Source: Oegoconia quadripuncta
Taxonomy: Eukaryota; Arthropoda; Insecta; Lepidoptera; Autostichidae
Direction of reading: 5' to 3'
NCBI GenBank assembly: GCA_949316235.1
Contig: OX438750.1
Location: 22,198,865-22,262,864, forward strand
Length of the DNA: 64,000 nucleotides
Below are positions 33,180-45,783 of this stretch, piece by piece. The notes below the pieces were generated by a model, which saw only the letters and a program-made list of their open reading frames with translations, searched no databases and was not told the origin of the DNA. Made by a program: the position numbers and the translations under genes. The first letter of the stretch is position 1. Each line of letters opens with the position of its first letter.

Positions 33180-33375
33180 TTTTCGTCCGCGTCTTCGCCT
33201 GCGTGGATTCATCGCGGATATTTTTAACTACTTTATCGGGATAAAAAATATCCTATGCATTTTTAATCCAGGGCCTAAGTTCTACCTATATACCATATTT
33301 CATCCAAGTCCGTTCATCCGTTTCGCCGTGATTGAACAACAAATCCAAACTTTCGCATTAATAATATTAGTTAGA
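33180..33375. repeat. Repeat D copy
   Basis: Shared blocks are TATCGGGATAAAAAATATCC, CTATATACCATATTTCATCC and CGTTCATCCGTTTCGCCGTG. Other copies are at 39165-39390 (reverse), 42890-43095, 52990-53185 (reverse) and 61140-61262. It is a widespread lepidopteran repeat; I do not know the class. Confidence 0.7.
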
Positions 33376-33764
33376 ATCCGATAGATTAGATCGAGCATTC
33401 CGATAGTAAATATCGCGAACATTTTTAGACACTAAGAAAGGTGCCTCGATCTAGAAAATAGAAACATTTCCAGAGCTTGTTATTTTGAAAATGGATTTAT
33501 TTTCAGAAACTTATTCAGGAGTCACTTTTAGAGTTACAAATTGCCCATTGCACGCCATCCAATTGCAAAACTTAATTTTCTAGTAGATAAAATAGCTGGG
33601 AGATTAGCTCTGTAGAAATCCCAATGGAAATTGGTAGGTAAGACAAATGACTATTCTCGTCATGAACTAATAATGGTTTGGTCCAATCACACAAATTATT
33701 CAGCAAGCATTAGTGACTGCGTCGGAATACTAATTCACAATATACACATGGTTATAAACAATGG

Positions 33765-33850
33765 AAGAGCACTTGACCTCAATCACATCTGAGGTTAAGT
33801 GAAGGACGGTGGAAGCAAACTCACTCTGTACACCCAAACTATTGAAGCAA
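33765..33850 (-). repeat. SINE-A fragment (3' part)
   Basis: GAGCACTTGACCTCAATCAC and the GGTTAAGTGAAG block match the 3' third of SINE-A. Confidence 0.65.
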
Positions 33851-34784
33851 CAGCCGGAAGTTTCTCGTTTGGCTTGATCAATTAAACATGAAATGACGTA
33901 CGAGTATGTAGGTACCTAAAATACGTCATAGCCTTAGGGAGTTGAGTCGATTTCTTACTCTACTTCAGGTGTTCGACACTGTGTCTTTAGCACTTGCCGT
34001 CTATAATATACCTGAATACTAAAGAGAAACAAATAATAGTACCTACATATTGTTTATTAAAAAAATTACTTGCATTAGAGAAAGATTGTCAAACAATCTT
34101 GTTTTAAATATCACTAGTGAGTTTACAAGCAATTAAGCATAATGACTGATGTCGGGGATGCTGATTGGAGAATAAATCATACAAACAAGAAGCAGAATAC
34201 ATTAAATGTTCACATTGCACTTTATTGCAATATAAACAAATATTAACATAAGATAAGAAGCACATAACAGTCAAATTCAGCAGCTTACCACCAAAAGCTT
34301 TCCAGATAACTTTTGGGTAACCAATGTCACTCGTTTTATCTTATAGTGAACGAGGTCTTGTTATTAGACCTCTAAGGGCCTATAAATTAACTTAAGTATC
34401 ATTATTAAAGTAGAAATAATGAGGAATAGGAAGAAGTAGGTAAGTAGAGGTCATGGATATGATACAAAAAGTTTACTGGTCTATAATTGATTATATATTA
34501 ATGTTATTTATTTATTTTGTTTATTTAAATTTCATTCGTTATAATTTGGACTGGAAATTGGCTGTTCTGTGATAGTCTGACTGAAGAAATATTTGGCCAT
34601 CTGATGCGTCGATGTGGTGAATTGGTGGTGAAGGCAGGTCAAATAAAAAGACTATGCATTAGATTTAGACTTAACGAGCTCAGCATTAAAAAAAATGTTT
34701 GTATGTTTTTATAAAAAGCAGATTAGATTATTATACTTTAATGAACTTTTTTGAAATAGTTAGATATAAATAATAATAAATATT
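33851..34784. other. Non-coding interval, nothing identified
   Basis: AT-rich, without repeat ends or reading frames I can support. Confidence 0.45.
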
Positions 34785-35015
34785 ATATCCTTGGACAAAT
34801 ACACAACGCCATCTAGTTCCATACTAAGCAACTAGGCTTGTGTTGTGGATACCAATTGGTTGATATACTACACAAATACATTTGTTTTTGTAAATAAATT
34901 CATATATAGATGAAAAACATCCATAACTCGGGAACACATCTCCGTATTCATCATACAACGAACCCGCGACCTTTTGGTATAAACCACTACACCAAACCAA
35001 TCAATCAATTGGTCG
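34785..35015 (-). repeat. SINE-B copy
   Basis: It has the family body CACAACGCCATCTAGTTCCA and GTGTTGTGGATACCAATTGG. The head remains as ACCACTACACCAAACC (an inverted A-box region). Confidence 0.8.
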
Positions 35016-37504
35016 TCAATGACCAATGAAATATGGACCACTTAGAATATATCTCGATTTACATAAACTACTTTAAATCTTATTTAATAGCTTATTACTA
35101 CATGAGTAAGCGTTTGTTTTACGGTATTATTTTTCATCATTGGTTCGTTAACATTAAGGTATGTTTATAGTATTCTTTGTTTCATTTCGACCTAGGTATC
35201 TAGGTACTCTAGTTAGAACCTCTTTCTATATACACAAGTATCAATATACTTACAAGAAAATCCGGACACTAAAAATATTTGATATTTAACAATGATAATG
35301 AAAATAAACATTTTTGATACACACCAACAAATACTCTCGTCTAATTTAATACATTTAATCAAAAAGCTAATAAAGAAAACTTCTCTTTATTTCTTAAATA
35401 TTATAAATCATAGCCTTATGCATTTCGTTGTAAAAGAAATAACTAAAACATTTTCTACATACTCGTAAATCGAAAAAATAACACTTCATAAATAAAATTT
35501 CGGCCCGTTGTTAACTATAGCTATCTACTGCATCAATTGCCAGCAACCAGGATTATTTGAAAAGCTTTCGCGGTTATGTCCATTAGGCCAATTAAATCGT
35601 ACCTGCCACTGACTGGCAATCGGAAACGGAAATCGTATACAAGTCTTTTATTTCGCATTTCCCCGAATAGTCCAGTCAATTTTTCAATAGTTATTTTTAG
35701 AATGACACATAACGAAATATTCTGTTACGATAATGTGTTAAATTAAGTTAATCTCAAATTTTTAAGCATCAACTGCAGCTGTTAATCCATATCAGCAAAA
35801 TTTAACGTTTTTCGGGTGAATGTAGGTATGTCAGGTTTCCCAACTTAGGGCTTTTAGCCCCTAATTAAGGGCGGCAATATGCCAATTAGGCTTTATTTCG
35901 GCCTATTTTTAAGGGCTTAAAAAATAGTTCACCCCATCACAACAATCTGTCTAAAACGCGGGAATATTTGATTTCTAATAAAAATAAAATATAACTAAAA
36001 AGTTTACCCTACTAAAACGTAAAAATTATTTAAATATGCATCTGAATAGGTGCGGGAATTTTGTTGGACTTATAGGTAATGGATTTAGAGCTATTGAGGG
36101 GTATTTCGTCTCGCTTTTAGAGGGGTTGGTAACCCTGACGTATGTAGACTTCTATGTTACCTACTGTAGCCTAAAGTCTGGACTGATTTCGAAGTCCATG
36201 GTGTCGGTAAATTCGTCTTACTTTCTGGAGTGTCATAGGATACATTATTATGAAAAAAAAACCCAACATGGCACTCGCAAAATACAAAATGTGCTGTTGG
36301 GTTTTTATTTTTCAAACTTATGTTGTTATTGATAGAGTTCCAGACGACATTGGAAATATTTGAGCGCCCGAACTCTGCAATGTTATTTATTCTATGGTAA
36401 TATTGACCAATACCCTTCTCTAAGATGTGTTTGTTTAGATGAATATCTTAGAAATGATTGAGCGGATATCCATCTCTCACATATCCACGTGATTGCAGGT
36501 CAGCTCCCAGGACACCATAGTTTCCAGGTGAACATTGTGATTGATTGGTATTGATATTGATGTGTGAGTAGAGAATTACAAGGTCCACTTAAGGACACTA
36601 TCATTCATCAATGGTACAATGGTAACGTCAACGTGTAATGAATAATGACGATTTTCTGATGCAAGATCTCGAGAGGGGGTCGGTTCACATCGGCATTGCT
36701 CGCATATCTTTGCCACGTGTCGTACGCTGGTTAATTTTCGACGGTTCAATTTTGGTGGGATTTTCCTTTAACCGGACTCATTTCGAGACTATTTTACAGT
36801 ATTTTGAACTCTTTGTGCGTGTGTGGTGGCTGGTCAGCAGGACATTCATGTACACCGAAGAAAACCGGAGTGGACTTGGTGGACACGTGGCGGGTTACCC
36901 ATAGAAAAACAAGGATCAGCATCTGCTTGACCTATCCAAGGGTTCTCGCGAATGCTATATAATCACATAAAAATCTCGATAAAATCTCGTGTTACTGCAA
37001 TTGGTACGATAACTGGTAACTTGACTCTACTGGCTACATGATACCCAATTAGGCGGTCGGAGGTCTGATAATTACCACTTGAATATCAAAGGATATGTTC
37101 GTGCCATACACAAGTAGAGATACATAAGTAAAACTCACACTTTGATAGGTCAGAGTGTTAACTTTGATAGGTCAAAGTTTGTCACTATATACTGTACGGA
37201 TATTGATTCCGAAATGGTGCGTTACATACTTTTTTTGCTTTTATATTTTCTATATTTATTTCCATGTTTTGTAAAATGCTTTCTACATATTTAAACTTGC
37301 GTGCTTCCTTAGTAAGAGTGCCTAATTACTACATATTTAGGATATTGGGCTTTCTTACTGTACTATAGCTTACATTTTGTAATACTACTTTTATACTACT
37401 AACTACTATTATATACTGTTTAATGTATGTGTGTGGCTGTAGAAACAAATAAACGTTTATCTTGTTTATATGATGAATACGTAGACGTACTCGTATATCG
37501 CGAG
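35016..37504. other. Longest interval without a recognised element
   Basis: AT-rich with a slightly GC-richer part at 36460-36920. The frames at 36036-36332 and 36638-36904 lack recognisable domains, though the second is less biased. A 64-bp hairpin lies at 36251-36314. 37140-37190 has a short direct repeat of TTTGATAGGTCA. Confidence 0.45.
36251..36314. repeat. Imperfect hairpin with poly-A/T arms
   Basis: AAAAACCCAACATGGCAC at the left pairs with GTGCTGTTGGGTTTTT at the right around a loop of about 17 bp. It may be a tiny foldback element. Confidence 0.7.
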
Positions 37505-37640
37505 TTATTAATGTTTTCATTTACAATATTTGTGTAATATATGAGCCATCTGGTATCCATAATACACGTCTAGTTGTTTATTGTGGAACTAGATGGCGCT
37601 GTGTGTATGCCCAATTATATTTATTACTACACTTATATAA
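37505..37640 (+). repeat. SINE-B 3' part
   Basis: It contains GAGCCATCTGGTATCCAT and GTGGAACTAGATGGCGCTG. The head is absent. Confidence 0.78.
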
Positions 37641-37972
37641 AAGATGTGTTGTTACGGTGTTTCTGGTTTCTTCTTGTCCTTAATCAGAACAGCCTGTGGA
37701 GTGATGGAGTTTTTAAAAACACACAAAAAGAGTCATGGTTTAGTCTAGATTACAACTGTTACGATATAATATAACTAAATAAACACACATGATTCTAATT
37801 AGTATGGTTAGTATGTTTTGATACTTCAATATCTATAATTTTGTAAGTAATATAGAAAAGTTGCTAGCTTAGTAACTTTTCCAAATTGTTCTAAGTTCTT
37901 TAAAAAAACTATCTCATCCAAGTAGTGCGAAGCTAATATAACCTGCCTACCTTATACATATAACATAATGTT
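37641..37972. other. Non-coding interval, nothing identified
   Basis: AT-rich spacer between two SINE-B copies. The frame at 37574-37774 starts inside the SINE. Confidence 0.45.
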
Positions 37973-38241
37973 TGACGACCTGTTTGGTGTAGTGGTTAGC
38001 AACTCTGACCACTATACCAAAAAAAGGTTGCGCGTTCGAATCCCGCTAGAGGCATATGCTTGTGTGATGAATACGGACATGTGTACTTGAGTTATGGATA
38101 TTTTCATTTATAATAAGTATTTATTTACAAAAAAAAAATGTATTTATATAGTATATCAACCACCTGGTATCCACAATAGTTGCTTACTGTGGAACTAGAT
38201 GGCGCTGTGTGTATGTCTAAGGACATATATTTATTATTTAC
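37973..38241 (+). repeat. SINE-B, reference full copy
   Basis: The tRNA-like head GACCTGTTTGGTGTAGTGG holds a pol III A-box, and GCGTTCGAATCCCGC is the B-box. A conserved body and an AT-rich end (ATATATTTATTATT) follow. All other SINE-B calls in the window were judged against this copy. Confidence 0.85.
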
Positions 38242-38577
38242 TAATGTCAATTTTCTTTGAAGTACTAATAACTTGGTAAACAAAAATTCTATGAAAAACA
38301 TAAAAGCTACATAAACCGAAATGGCCGAAATTTCAACAGAATTGGGAAAATATTCAAGTAGATTTGAAAAAAGGTAGTCAAGCTGAGTGAAAAAAATGCA
38401 AATTCCTTTCATAACTATACAGTAGGTACCTATTGTTCAGACCTTTTGAATATTGACAAATTACATATTTTTTAAGCACAATGGATTAACATTTACCTTC
38501 AATATTTTATTATACTTATTTGGAATAGGTAACAACAGTGTACATTTACTTTATTAACAACTTCTGTGGGTATTAAG

Positions 38578-38998
38578 TATACAGCGTGTTACAAAAATAC
38601 CCGCAACGCTAAAAGGTTGTTAAAGGATACCTTGTCTAGTGTCTATTGACAATGTATGAAAACCGTAGTACAAACAAACAAACAAACAAAATATTCTTTA
38701 TTGTACAACAATAAGAAGCATAAAAAATATAAGAAAAAGGGGATAGTACAATTTGGCGGCCTTATCACTAAAAGCGATCTCTTCCAGGCAACCTTTATGT
38801 TTCATCCAGGCAATCATACAATATTATAACTTACCGAAAAATTTACAATTTTTAATAAAAGCATTAAATAGTCATCATGGAAGCGCAACAATTTCAATGG
38901 TTTTATTAAAAATAATTTTTATATTGTCAATAGACTCTTGACAAGGGTTCCTTTAACACCCTTTCAGCTTTACGGATATTTTTGTAACACCCTGTATA
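38578..38998. mobile_element. TIR element with TATACAGGGTGTTACAAA ends
   Basis: The left end TATACAGCGTGTTACAAAAA and the reverse complement of the right end TATACAGGGTGTTACAAAAA stay alike for about 78 bp, including TCTATTGACAAT. The interior contains a LINE 3' end in reverse (about 38674-38830), probably a later insertion. No transposase is present. Confidence 0.8.
38674..38815 (-). mobile_element. LINE 3' end inside the TIR element
   Basis: The reverse complement reads GGCAACC/GGAAGAGATCGCTTTTAG, GATAAGGCCGCC, GTACAATAAAGAATATTT and a TTTG-repeat tail. This is the same 3' end as at 44650-44780. Confidence 0.7.
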
Positions 38999-39164
38999 CA
39001 CAGTCCACGACACTATCCACAAAGTAAATAAACAGTATTTCACAGATCTCATAAATTATGAAGTTTATATAAGTACATCCGGCATCATTACAATTTTACA
39101 ATGTGCTGCTACTTAAAACAAACAATATAAATATTACCCGGTTATTGTACTTTCCTAAGCCTGT

Positions 39165-39390
39165 CCCAACTAATATTATGAAAGCGAAAGATTGTATGTG
39201 TGTATGTCTGTATGTATGTATGTATGTTTGTTACCTCTTCACGCCTATACCTAGACGGATTTGGATGAAATTTGGTTGGTTTGGTAGACAGATTAGGACC
39301 TGGATTAACATATTATAGGCTATTTTTTTTTTTGCTGAACCGATTTTGATGAAATCTACGCGGACGAAGTCGGGGGCGGAAAGCTAATGA
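39165..39390 (-). repeat. Repeat D copy with TATG microsatellite
   Basis: It carries CGGATTTGGATGAAATTTGG and TTTGATGAAATCTACGCGG, with (TATG)n at 39205-39230. Confidence 0.6.
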
Positions 39391-40069
39391 TATGATAATG
39401 AAAATATGCCAAAATGTTACCGCCGTCGTTTACCGCCTATGTGGCTTTACGAATCGGAAGTCGTGGAGCATTCAGCATCTAATCCTTTAAATGTAATAGA
39501 GTAAGAGGTATGTATAGACCCTCGATAGTTATGAATATATTGCCACATTACTTTACTCTTCATTAGTGTTTTCATTTTATGATCAAAGGACGCTATTCAG
39601 ATTCGAACTGGATTGATAATGCAAAGGCCTTTCATGTTATCATATTAGAATTGTCGGGTTATTTCTGAGCGACGTATTTCTTGCTCGGCAGCCATTAATG
39701 ATATAATATCTGTGCTACTGTTAACAGTAAGATGGGAAATAAAATACTACTGTATGTACACTAGTATAGTAACCTCAAGATTGAGATCTCACTTTTTAAT
39801 ACATGTTTTTTTTTTTGTTTTAGAACGATTTTATTGAAGAAAGAGAAGAGCGTTAATTAAAATAAGGAATAAATTATGTTATTGTTATTATAATTTTGTT
39901 TATACTGTTTTAATATTGGTGTATAACCAGTATATGGAGTGTCAATTTAAGAGATCAATTAATTATTAAGAGCTTTAGTGCATTACCTAGTTAATTTTTT
40001 AGTTGTTTGCGAGCATTCATAATCAGCAAATGAAAGAAATATTTTCACTTGGATTTTACTTTTTTGTCA

Positions 40070-40331
40070 GGGCTTGGCGTCAATCATATTAAGAGAAGTG
40101 GAGGATGGAACCCTCAACTTATTTGAAGAATTGGCTATCTGATCTCAAACAACCGGAATACAACAATGCTATAAAAATTATTACGTGGCGACAAACTGAG
40201 ATAATGTGGTGGCTAGTCAGCAGACGTTAGAAACTATCATACAAACCGAATATCTACTAAACATGTACCCCGCAGGGATCGAGCTCACCACTCTCCATTT
40301 GCAAAAATGTTTATGTTGAACCATGGCGGTT
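40070..40331 (-). repeat. SINE-A, old diverged copy
   Basis: It is recognisable by GGCTATCTGATCTCAAAC, ATGTACCCCGCAGGGATCG and the head TGAACCATGGCGGTTA, with many substitutions. Confidence 0.7.
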
Positions 40332-41799
40332 ATACCTTTGCGAGCACTTTTCAAGCGAATGTATTCGTCTTGTTAATTGCCTGCCAAACCAAAACTGAGA
40401 AGCTTGGAAAAAGAATCAATTAAGAACATAAATTGTCTGTAACGATTAAAATATTGATAGCCTTTTTAAAGTTGTTAAGTGTTCTAAAAGTTGAAAAGAA
40501 AAGAAAATATATCTATATTGTTCTTAAAATAAGTCCGCGGTTATTCTCCAATTCGATAACTTTGTTGCATTAATGTATTTTAATGAAAAACATGGGTGTT
40601 AGGTAATTTTGGCAGCGTTGTGTTGTGCGTCATTATCCGTATGCGTTATACGATTTGAGTGCGGTTTTCTTTATATTAAAGATTAAACTTCGGGATAGGT
40701 ACTGTAGATCCTGTGGACAGAGGGTTCTTAGACATCTTTGATGGAAATCAGTTAAGCCATTTCAAAGATATCTATTTAGCTTTTAACACAGTTGGTTTGG
40801 TCTGTTTGAATGCTTCATAGTAGTAATAAATAAATACTTAAAATAATAATTATGTCGCAGATAGCGATAAATTAGCGATAGAATTCATTATTCGAACGGT
40901 CAACTGACTATCATAATACGCGGTTTGCTATGGGAACTAAACTTGGTGGCGCTGGTATCGCCGGAAATGGCGCGGTGACGACGTTAACAGTAATATTAGG
41001 TCTGCACATCGAAAATTAGAAGGACTTTGCTACCAGCCTTCAAAGGAGTCTCGGCTCCACTGAACACATCAACGACTGTGAGTGATTCTGATTACCTACT
41101 GACACCGACGCGTGGAAGAATCCGGTGAGTCGTTAGTTAATAAGGGGTTGATCATGGGGATGGTTTGAGAAGGGAGGAATTGTATACTAGGTCCGGCTGA
41201 ATTCCACAGACTGCACGCGAGGGCCAAGTTGTATGACATGAGGGGTGTGCAAATGTTTACTATTCACCAGTAAGCATCTCAGGTTTCATGATCATAATCT
41301 AATGTGAATACGTTGTCTATTCGCCTTTAGTAGCTTGCAATATTATCGCCATTGCCCCAGCTACCCTTTACCATGCGACTGGCAATTTCACGGTCGCTCG
41401 CAATGCCCACACCTATCTCCGACAAATAAATATCCTTGGACATACACACAATGACATCTAGTTCCACATCAAGCAACTACTATATATTTATTCTATGAAT
41501 ATATTGCAGACGATTATGATACTCACATACATAGTTAATGCTATAATACCAATATTAATAATACTTATTAATATATTACATAATTTATAATAAATAATAT
41601 ATTATTAAAAATAAGTTTTAATTAATTATATACCCACCCATAGATTATACAAGACCAATTTTCATGGTATAGGTATGGGACCTATACCATGAAACAAAAT
41701 CTATACATTTTCTAAGCAAAAGGAAGGAAATGAATGAGAATGTTGCAATGAGATAAAATAAAGCTATTTTATTTACTGGATCCGTGGTAATTGTGACTA
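40332..41799. other. Non-coding interval
   Basis: 40640-40770 is repeat F. 40920-41135 is GC-richer (GGTGGCGCTGGTATCGCCGG) and unique in the window, of unknown nature. 41400-41480 is a SINE-B end in reverse. A 14-bp perfect hairpin (TTTCATGGTATAGG) lies at 41660-41694. Confidence 0.5.
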
Positions 41800-41807
41800 T
41801 ACCCGAC

Positions 41808-42224
41808 CAGGGGCGTAGCTACCGCCGTATTTGCCGTATCAATTATACGGGGCCCCCGGGCCACGGGGGCCCCCAAAGTGTGTAAGGAAAAAGAATAAAA
41901 ACTTTCTAATTTATTTTATTTTTTATTTTCCTTTTTTTCCCGCCTTAAGCGTGCGTTCAAAAGTTGGCAACACTACATCGTTATGGCGGGCTGCGGGACT
42001 TCCCCGTTTTATTTACTTTTTTTTTTTTTTTACGTTTGCTGAAAAAAGGCAAGGAGAGTGAATATTTAAAATTGGATTTTTATTTGTAAAATGGGTAAAA
42101 TATGTGATAAATAAATATTTCTTCTCACAATATTTTTTTTCTTTTGTGAAAAATCTTTACCTCCATATAAGGGCCTCCAAAAAAATTTTTATACGGGGCC
42201 CCGACAAGGCACGCTACGCCTCTG
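41808..42224. mobile_element. hAT-type MITE with exact 8-bp target duplication
   Basis: The left end CAGGGGCGTAGC and the right end (reverse complement CAGAGGCGTAGC) are hAT-type terminal repeats. The flanks TACCCGAC (41800-41807 and 42225-42232) are identical, the 8-bp duplication expected of hAT. Subterminal GGGGCCCC runs occur near both ends. It is 417 bp, non-coding, and read as non-autonomous. Confidence 0.92.
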
Positions 42225-42232
42225 TACCCGAC

Positions 42233-42889
42233 CCTTAAATAATTCCTCTGTTAAGATATACATATAATCACTTGTTTCCTCTGTGGGTTTTCTAAATATT
42301 CAATACAACGTTATTACAATAAAGATTTTACAAACGAATAAAAGCAGGCGACTGTACATTCTTGTAGAAAAACGAATAAACATTTCTTTCCGAGCCATAT
42401 CAACAGTAAACTGACAGTGATGGAAATTTAGGAAATGAAATCTTATGAGAAGTTGGTACCTAGTAAAAGGTCACCTAACCAGATTTTGCACTCAAGGCAT
42501 TTTCTTTACAAACAAAAGAAAATCTTTGTCAAGTAACCTCTAGACCTAAAATTTCGGACGCACACTTTTTCTCACTAAAGAGACGAAATATTGTCTGGGG
42601 GAATGTAAACTTGGTGAATTGTTGCCACAAAATAAGTTCGGGAATATATTCTTTCTTTTATTTAGTTAGTCCGTTTTTTTTATCAAACTTAGGTCATTTA
42701 TTAGGAAAAACGATTTTGCTTGCAAATTATTTTTTATTAGCGTAATAGATAAGTCAGCTATTAAACCATTACGTCATAGACCAAAAATTTGTGATAAAAC
42801 CTCAAATCTAAGATTTCGAGGATACATCATACATACTTACAGGTACCTAGTTCATAAACTATCTATAAATTTTAAATATATGGAAAACT
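42233..42889. other. Non-coding interval, nothing identified
   Basis: AT-rich spacer between the hAT MITE and a repeat D copy. Confidence 0.45.
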
Positions 42890-43095
42890 AGCTTTACACC
42901 CGTGGCTTCGCCTGAGCGGAATAACTTTATAACGGATTTGTTCATTCCACGGAAACTACTCACTATATCGGGATAAAAATATATGTGCTACCTATATACC
43001 AAATTTCATCCAAATTCGTTCATCCGTTCCTCTGTGATTGAGCAACAACAAACAAACTTCCAAACTCTCGCATTTATAATATTAGTTAGATGAAA
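42890..43095. repeat. Repeat D copy
   Basis: It carries TATCGGGATAAAAATATAT, CTATATACCAAATTTCATCC and TCATCCGTTCCTCTGTGATT. Confidence 0.7.
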
Positions 43096-43278
43096 TGCCT
43101 ATTCAAGCACATTACCACAAAATTGCGAGCTTATTACAATACATGTACCTGCCTAGTGCGCATACTTAACTACCCAGTTCCTGTTTTCATCTTAAATTTA
43201 ATATACCTGGATCCAGCGACTTCCCGCGACCTTCATTAGGTCGTCGTCTGTCCTTGTGGGTGAATGTCTTACGATTAA

Positions 43279-43598
43279 ACCGCCTCCGTGGCTTAATGTA
43301 AACAACATTGGGTTTACGATTCGGAGGTCGCGGGTTCGATCCCCAGCGGGCTACATGTTTAAGTACTCGGTTTGGTTAGTGGTAGGGCATGTTAAATGTC
43401 CGCCTGGCTAGCTACCACCATCTTATCTAAATCTGCCGCCAAGCGGCAATGTTAATAGCATTGTTGTGTTTCGGTTGTCAGAGATAAGATAGCCAGTCCC
43501 CCAAATGTGTTGGACACTTCCACCTTCGACCTCATCTTCACTTAACATCAGGTGTGATTGAGGTCAAGTACGAAACCGTCGTGCATAAAAAAAAAAAC
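43279..43598 (+). repeat. SINE-A, complete, with target duplication
   Basis: Head CCGCCTCCGTGGCTTAATG, B-box GGTTCGATCCCCAGC, and the body through to a 12-A tail. ACGATT at 43271-43276 and 43597-43602 flanks it, a likely target duplication. It is the best-preserved SINE-A in the window. Confidence 0.92.
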
Positions 43599-43602
43599 GA
43601 TT

Positions 43603-44649
43603 CGCTGCCTGTGCTTGCCTCAACTCGATATAGGTACCTACCGGCCATCCAGTTCTTCGATGTACGTGCCCTGCCGCACTTCAATTAAATTTAATAATCC
43701 GCTAGGTTATGTCGGTGACTATCGTTCTTCAGCGGAGTCTTCATTTCTGATTCAATCCCGTAGTGAAACACCGATGAACGCCTTCTCACGCCATAGTGGG
43801 AGAACCATAAATATCAACAGAAATAGAGGATCATAACTGGTAACACACATTGACAGATTTTCTCTGTGCGCGTATGTCTATCCTGTCGAACCTGTTATTC
43901 TTCGCATTTATAGGATCTTGCTGAAATCTTTATAGAGATAAGAAGCACCTTTTGTACATCCTGTATCTAGGATCTGTTTTCTCATATGTGTATTCGTATG
44001 CAATAAATTATAAATGACTTGTCTAAGCACGTGAAGACATTGAACCTGTTTCCCGAACGCTGTATATCCGAGCTGGAGTCAACGATTGCCCTCATTCTCG
44101 AAGTTAGTCTAATCGAATCTCTTATCCTACTACTTACTACCTACCCTACTACCCTACCAACTACCTATTATTTTTAAACATTTTCCTTCTAGCAGAACCA
44201 CAATAAAATCACGTTCCAACCTTAATTAAAATTTCCGGAGATTGTTACCGTGATGAATTTTTGAGGAAACTCATTATATATTCGTTTGCCTTAAAATTCA
44301 TTCTATTTCTAAAACATTTCAAGCGATTTTGAATACGAATGAAGAGAATATCCAATAGGTATCCGATTTCAGTGACGTCATTCACTGTTACCAGATATTT
44401 TGAAGCCAGAATAATACGGAGCTAGCAATAAATGCTGGAGCGCTTTCTAATATCACATTAAGGTTTTTTGATTGGATAAGCCATTTTCGGAATCGTTCTT
44501 AAAGCAGCAGTGAAAGTCTGTACATCATAATCTTGCAATCAATATGCTGCATGTAAGAAGTCTTTAAAACTCACCTACTGTATAGAAAATTTATTTTGCG
44601 TTTTCTGTTTAATAACCTACCTACCTTGCGTTTTCTAACTACAAATGAC
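43603..44649. other. Non-coding interval with LINE-end scraps
   Basis: 43625-43700 has a LINE-tail scrap (TACCGGCCATCCAGTTCTTC). 43840-44015 repeats 21340-21525. 44120-44165 is a CTAC-rich simple run. No gene was recognised. Confidence 0.5.
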
Positions 44650-44780
44650 CCATAGCTGTGGGTTGTCTGGAAGAGATCACTTTTAGTGATAAGACCGCCT
44701 AATTGTGTTCTCTTGTTATCATCAAAAATTATTGGAAATTATTTTGCGCAATAAAGAGTATTTGTATTGTATTGTAATAA
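44650..44780 (+). mobile_element. LINE 3' end
   Basis: GGTTGTCTGGAAGAGATCAC, AGTGATAAGACCGCC and GCAATAAAGAGTATTTGTAT are followed by a TTGTA-repeat tail. It is homologous to the reverse-oriented piece at 38674-38815. Confidence 0.7.
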
Positions 44781-44792
44781 CTTGACCTCGTT

Positions 44793-45251
44793 TTGTTTTA
44801 TGCATAAAATAATGCTGAACCTGAATCACACCTGCCCGCGTAGCATGACATCGTTTGTCCGCGCGACGTAGGAGTAAGAGTGGGATGGTTGTATATTTCG
44901 TCCAAACGAATCAGCTGTGCAAATATTATCTCGCGCGTTTTTTAACATTTATCGTTTATCGCGCCTGTCAGGGTACGTGGCAAATGTTAAACAAAGATGT
45001 GGGCGAAGGTGGAAGTGCGCTCACCCGGAACTTATTTGAGGGACTGGCTGTTTTAATCCAAACAGTCGCGCAATATAACAATACTTCTTACGGCTGCTGC
45101 GGCAGACTTAGATAAGATGGTAGGAGCGAGCCAGGCGATCAATGCCCTACCACCAACCGAACTAATTTATAAACTTGTGCCCTGCTGGGAATCGAAACCG
45201 CGACCTCCATTTCATAACCCTAATGTTACATACATTGAACCACGGCGTTAC
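44793..45251 (-). repeat. SINE-A split by a MITE
   Basis: The SINE-A 3' part (44793-44840) and the rest (44971-45251) are separated by the 130-bp MITE. The B-box region is GGTTTCGATTCCCAGC, one base longer than usual. Frames over it are repeat-derived. Confidence 0.75.
44841..44970. mobile_element. MITE TAGCATGACA, copy 2, nested in SINE-A
   Basis: It starts TAGCATGACATCGTTTGTCC and is the reverse complement of copy 1 (4480-4607) throughout. The far end is shortened to TGTCA. Confidence 0.82.
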
Positions 45252-45783
45252 AACCATAGAGACCAAAGTTCTTTATCAGGAAAAGAATCGATTCGATTGG
45301 GTTACGAGTTTTGTTTTTGACACTTGCTGTTTTTTTTCGATGCTATTTGCTCCAAAAGTTAATATTAGTCTCCTAAGTATACGTTTTGTTGTAGCTGCAA
45401 TGGTTATGGTAAATGCCCTTTCTGCCCCTTCTCAACTTTGCACCGTGCGTAGACAGATAAAATACATTATGCAGGTAACAGCTTTACCTACGTTATTTGT
45501 AATTGCTTACATTTTCCAGACAAAATTGCAAAACAAATACAAACTCCCGCATTCCTAGTTTAATTCCCAAACCAAATTATAGGAGCTCTAAACCAATTTT
45601 CAAGCAATTCAGTTCCTGACTTCATTACCTACCTAAATTACACCTACATTTTTACCTACTGTATAATCTAGGATCGAGATCCCATAAATGCCTACGTCAT
45701 TGGCAAAGCCTCTTATGAAATACAAGATAATAAAAATGTCTGGCATAAATAAATATATCTAACTATACCACTATCTGCATTAG
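45252..45783. other. Non-coding interval, nothing identified
   Basis: AT-rich. The frame extending from the SINE to 45558 has no recognisable domain. Confidence 0.4.

Noticed and set aside
36638..36904. 88-codon plus frame as a gene
   Set aside because: No recognisable domain, no splice context and no repetition; insufficient support.
43558..43836. 92-codon plus frame
   Set aside because: Starts in a SINE-A tail and crosses LINE scraps; no coding signal.
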